Positions 61,644 through 64,000 of a stretch of DNA of 64,000 nt are shown here, piece after piece. The notes beneath the pieces were generated by a model. It was not told the DNA's origin and made no database searches. It worked only from the letters and a program-made list of their open reading frames with translations. Source of the DNA: Selenomonadales bacterium (GTDB taxonomy: Bacteria > Bacillota > Negativicutes > Selenomonadales > Selenomonadaceae); NCBI GenBank assembly GCA_900769615.1, contig CAAGHH010000023.1:113248-177247 (forward strand). The letters run 5' to 3'. A program made the translations under genes and the position numbers. Numbering within the stretch: the stretch's first letter is position 1; every line of letters starts with the position of its first letter.

Positions 61644-62576
61644 ATGAAGATATTAGTAACGGGCGGGGCTGGTTTTATAGGCTCTCACCTGTTGCCACAG
61701 CTGTTAGCTGATGGACATGAAGTTACAGTGCTAGATAATGCCAGCAGTGGCAACTGGGAAAATGTGCCAGCTGAATGTGAACATTGGGAAATGGATATTA
61801 GAAGTGAAGCAGTGATTCCAAAAATAATTAAAGCCAGATTTACGGTCATAGTTCACTTGGCAGCTCAGACAATGGTAAGCAGTTCGCAAGATGATCCGCA
61901 GCTTGATGCTGCGGAAAATATCATGGGGACGGTTAATATATTGGAAGCAGCCCGCTTAAGTGATGTTGATCGGATAATATTATCTTCGACGGCTGCTGCT
62001 TATGGTGATGTTCCGGTCAATGATTTGCCAATAAAAGAAAGTGAAATGGTTAAGCCGTTATCGTTTTATGGCTTGAGCAAAGTCACCGCGGAACAGTATA
62101 TAAGACAGTATCAAAAAAGTTTTGGACTTAACTATGTCATTTTCCGTTTTGCTAATGTTTATGGTGAGCGTCAAGGTGATGCTGGTGAAGGCGGTGTTAT
62201 CAGCATTTTTGCAAAAAAAATTGCTAAAGGTGAAGGAATAACAATATTTGGTGATGGCAAACAAACGCGTGATTTTGTCTATGCCGGTGATATAGCAGCT
62301 GGGATAAGGGCAGCTATTACGACAGATAATGTTAACGATACTTATAATTTAAGTACGCAACAGGAAACGAGCCTTTTGGAATTGGTTGCTATTATGAGCG
62401 ATATAAAAGGGCGAAAAATTTCACCGTCATTTGGTGCTGCTAGAACAGGCGACATTCTGCGCTCAAGTCTCAGTAATAAAAAAGCTATAACAAAGCTTGG
62501 CTGGAAACCAAAAATGTCATTAAAAGACGGTCTTAAACAGACAATGAATTACGTTAAAAAGGAATATAAACAGTAA
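61644..62576 (+). CDS. NAD-dependent epimerase/dehydratase (GalE-like)
   Basis: A 310-residue extended short-chain dehydrogenase. The NAD-binding loop is TGGAGFIGSHL, followed by HLAAQTMVSSS, LSSTAAAYGDVP and the catalytic YGLSK. FANVYGERQGDAGEGGVISIF and GDGKQTRDFVYAGDIA are typical of UDP-glucose 4-epimerase and its bacterial relatives. It probably acts on a UDP- or dTDP-sugar for surface polysaccharide. ATG at 61644 has GGAGG ten bases upstream. It may be read from the cobalamin transcript, but its function is separate. Confidence 0.9.
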   Translation: MKILVTGGAGFIGSHLLPQLLADGHEVTVLDNASSGNWENVPAECEHWEMDIRSEAVIPKIIKARFTVIVHLAAQTMVSSSQDDPQLDAAENIMGTVNILEAARLSDVDRIILSSTAAAYGDVPVNDLPIKESEMVKPLSFYGLSKVTAEQYIRQYQKSFGLNYVIFRFANVYGERQGDAGEGGVISIFAKKIAKGEGITIFGDGKQTRDFVYAGDIAAGIRAAITTDNVNDTYNLSTQQETSLLELVAIMSDIKGRKISPSFGAARTGDILRSSLSNKKAITKLGWKPKMSLKDGLKQTMNYVKKEYKQ

Positions 62577-62633
62577 AGCTGTGGATAAATGATGAAGTTT
62601 TTCACATTTTTTGCTAAAATAATGAAAAAGTGC

Positions 62634-62662
62634 TTGACTTGCTTAAAATTTTTATATAGAAT
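62634..62662 (+). promoter_or_regulatory. Promoter of rplM-rpsI
   Basis: TTGACT (62634-62639) and TAGAAT (62657-62662) are spaced by exactly 17 bases, with a 100-base leader before rplM. Confidence 0.75.
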
Positions 62663-62671
62663 TATTTCATG

Positions 62672-62770
62672 TGATGTTACGGACATGGCATCCATTAGCC
62701 CCGGAAGCCAGTCACGAGAATGTCATATACCGATTTAACGATAATTGAGATTATTAGGGGGGAAAATCGC
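62672..62770 (+). promoter_or_regulatory. Structured leader of rplM, possible L13 autoregulatory element
   Basis: The leader has GACAT near 62681 and ATGTC near 62720 closing a region with GGC/GCC and CCGG elements between them. This is the size and position of the L13 leaders described before rplM in Firmicutes. The exact fold was not computed, so the assignment is tentative. Confidence 0.45.
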
Positions 62771-63211
62771 ATGAAGACAACGTTTATGGCTAATGCATCC
62801 AACATCGAGCGTAAATGGTATGTTGTAGACGCTGAAGGTCAGACTGTCGGCCGTCTCGCAGCCGAAGTAGCAAAAGTTCTTCGCGGTAAAAATAAACCGA
62901 CCTTTACTCCGCATGTAGATACGGGTGACTATGTCATCGTCATCAATGCTGATAAGGTGAAATTCACTGGTAAAAAACTCGTAGATAAGACTTATTTCCG
63001 TCATTCTGGATATCAGGGTGGCACGACGTTTACGTCGGCTGGTCTGATGCTGCAGAAATTCCCAGAACGCGTTATTGAACATGCTGTAAAAGGTATGCTG
63101 CCACATAACCGTCTTGGCTCTCAGATGTACCGTAAACTCAGTGTTTATGCTGGTCCGGAACATCCACATGCAGCTCAGAAGCCAGAAAAGCTTGAGCTTA
63201 ACATTCGCTAA
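62771..63211 (+). CDS. rplM: 50S ribosomal protein L13
   Basis: A 146-residue L13, an early-assembling large-subunit protein. Standard segments are [43 protein letters not shown] and [15 protein letters not shown] at 62771 has GGGGGGA seven bases upstream; an upstream in-frame extension of 17 codons runs through the leader and is rejected. Codon use is strongly biased, as for a highly expressed gene. rpsI follows 24 bases later. Confidence 0.97.
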   Translation: MKTTFMANASNIERKWYVVDAEGQTVGRLAAEVAKVLRGKNKPTFTPHVDTGDYVIVINADKVKFTGKKLVDKTYFRHSGYQGGTTFTSAGLMLQKFPERVIEHAVKGMLPHNRLGSQMYRKLSVYAGPEHPHAAQKPEKLELNIR

Positions 63212-63235
63212 TCTGGAAAGGGAGGAACATATTAC

Positions 63236-63628
63236 ATGGCACAAGTAAGCTATTACGGCACAGGCCGCAGAAAGTCTTCCGTTGCCCGTGTTCGTCTGGT
63301 TCCAGGCGAAGGCAAAGTTACGATCAATGGTCGCAGCATGGAAGAGTATTTTGGTTTGAAGACTCTCGAACTCATCGTTCGTCAGCCACTTAACCTTACG
63401 GAAACTGTAGATAAATATGATGTTATTGCTAACGTAGCAGGTGGCGGTATCTCTGGTCAGGCAGGTGCTGTTCGTCACGGCATCACCCGTGCACTGATCG
63501 AAATGGATGCTGAGCTTCGTCCAGCTCTCAAAAAAGCTGGTTTCGTTACGCGTGATCCGCGTGAAAAAGAGCGCCGTAAATACGGTCTCAAGAAAGCTCG
63601 TAAAGCTTCCCAGTTCTCCAAACGTTAA
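63236..63628 (+). CDS. rpsI: 30S ribosomal protein S9
   Basis: A 130-residue S9 with [16 protein letters not shown] at the N-terminus, [16 protein letters not shown] in the middle and the basic C-terminal [12 protein letters not shown], whose last residues contact P-site tRNA. GGGAGG precedes the ATG. rplM-rpsI is the conserved bacterial pair, closed here by a strong terminator. Confidence 0.97.
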   Translation: MAQVSYYGTGRRKSSVARVRLVPGEGKVTINGRSMEEYFGLKTLELIVRQPLNLTETVDKYDVIANVAGGGISGQAGAVRHGITRALIEMDAELRPALKKAGFVTRDPREKERRKYGLKKARKASQFSKR

Positions 63629-63653
63629 TAGTTTAATATTGACTTACAAGAGA

Positions 63654-63690
63654 AAAAAACCTTGTCAGTTTGATGCTGACAAGGTTTTTT
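63654..63690 (+). terminator. Terminator of rplM-rpsI
   Basis: AAAAAACCTTGTCAG and its complement form a 15-base-pair perfect stem with a seven-base loop and a TTTTTT end. Confidence 0.92.
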
Positions 63691-63741
63691 GTTGTTGATA
63701 GATGTTTTTTTGAAAAAATATATAAAAGTTAAAAAATAGAG

Positions 63742-63770
63742 TTGACAAATATGAATAAACCGTGTAATAT
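63742..63770 (+). promoter_or_regulatory. Upstream promoter (P1) of a putative rRNA operon
   Basis: Perfect TTGACA (63742-63747) and TAATAT (63765-63770) are spaced by 17 bases. It is the first of two tandem promoters 121 bases apart. Confidence 0.75.
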
Positions 63771-63862
63771 ATTACAAGTCGCTAGCGAACAGCACCTGAT
63801 AAGTCGCGACGCTGGGACAAAATTTCATAGTGTTGATTTGAAAAAAGAAATTAAAAAAGTTC

Positions 63863-63891
63863 TTGACAAGTTAAGACAAATGAGATAAGAT
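63863..63891 (+). promoter_or_regulatory. Downstream promoter (P2) of a putative rRNA operon
   Basis: Perfect TTGACA (63863-63868) and TAAGAT (63886-63891) are spaced by 17 bases. After it comes a leader with GAACATTTAAAAAGTTC and an AT-rich stretch that resembles Firmicute pre-16S leaders. No gene lies between 63629 and the window end, so the 16S gene is expected just beyond 64000. The stretch between the two promoters holds a GTCGCGAC palindrome of unknown meaning. Confidence 0.7.
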
Positions 63892-64000
63892 ATAAAAGCT
63901 GAATCACGCAAGAACATTTAAAAAGTTCTGACAGATACAGCGGAGATTGTTCTCTGGAAACTAAACAATACAGAATAATCATGCAACATGATTAAGCCAG

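Noticed and set aside
62580..62588. A perfect DnaA-box sequence (TGTGGATAA)
   Set aside because: It is a single copy with no cluster, no AT-rich unwinding region of note and no dnaA/dnaN nearby, so it is not evidence of an origin.
62735..63478. A 247-codon open frame antisense to rplM-rpsI
   Set aside because: It overlaps two certain ribosomal protein genes, has no ribosome binding site and its product has no recognisable domain. It is a by-product of biased codons.
1..64000. CRISPR arrays, insertion sequences, prophage or defence islands
   Set aside because: I saw no regular repeat-spacer arrays, transposase or integrase genes, terminal inverted repeats with duplications, or known defence genes.

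Overview
The window is chromosomal DNA of a low-to-moderate GC, diderm Firmicute. The best guess is a Negativicutes bacterium close to Selenomonadaceae (Megamonas, Pectinatus or Anaerovibrio type). Gram-positive-style regulation is present (a T-box leader, a glmS ribozyme, strong AGGAGG ribosome binding sites, AddAB and ComFB). It is mixed with a TRAP transporter, a large single-chain PurL, a lysyl-tRNA synthetase with an extra tRNA-binding domain, and an anaerobic-type cobalamin pathway. The genus assignment is inference. Nearly all of the window is core or metabolic sequence. I saw no phage, insertion sequence, CRISPR array or obvious genomic island.

Layout. 1-1010: 3' part of nothing complete on the left except the 5' end of pdxS (minus) and a small coiled-coil protein. 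1127-4390: four-gene operon of two ABC systems, an ABC-2 exporter pair and a ZnuCB-type zinc/manganese importer pair. 4507-6534: an ECF S component divergent from a MocR/PdxR-like regulator, possibly linked to vitamin B6. 6616-8975: two PLP enzymes of sulfur amino acid metabolism. 9076-11147: AEC transporter and a LacX-type epimerase. 11203-11656: tRNA-Arg(CCG) and ComFB. 11701-13625 (minus): T-box leader, Lrp/AsnC regulator, aminotransferase. 13863-20621: YhcH, PurL, an orphan DhaM, a DUF2156 protein and an AraC regulator. 20624-23184: greA-lysS. 23261-28137: trxA, uppP, pth, a cysteine-rich radical SAM protein, Hsp20 and an orphan CheR. 28170-29159: a degenerate PaaK-like protein.

29249-40879 holds a compact DNA end-processing operon, sbcD-sbcC-addB-addA. 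41107-44008 (minus) is a complete dctPQM TRAP system. 44255-48510 carries a ZIP metal transporter, a DacF-type carboxypeptidase and glmS behind its ribozyme. 48579-49739 is an MFS transporter. 49949-61606 is a long, tightly overlapping cobalamin operon led by a secreted DUF4127 protein: cbiH, cbiJ, cbiC, cobU, cbiP, cbiB, cobS, pduX-like, cbiA, cobD and cobC. It covers part of corrin ring synthesis, side-chain amidation, the aminopropanol arm and nucleotide-loop assembly. The early ring steps (cbiK/L/F/G/D/E/T) and lower-ligand activation (cobT) are not here. A GalE-like epimerase follows, then rplM-rpsI with a structured leader. The window ends in tandem consensus promoters and a leader that look like the start of an rRNA operon whose 16S gene lies beyond the edge.

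No clearly new multi-gene system stands out. The best leads are the cysteine-rich radical SAM protein after pth, the PaaK-like protein that has lost its ATP-binding motif, the alanine-type T-box on an Lrp-aminotransferase operon, the DUF4127 gene at the head of the cobalamin operon, the LysRS-tRBD fusion, and the divergent MocR/ECF pair.
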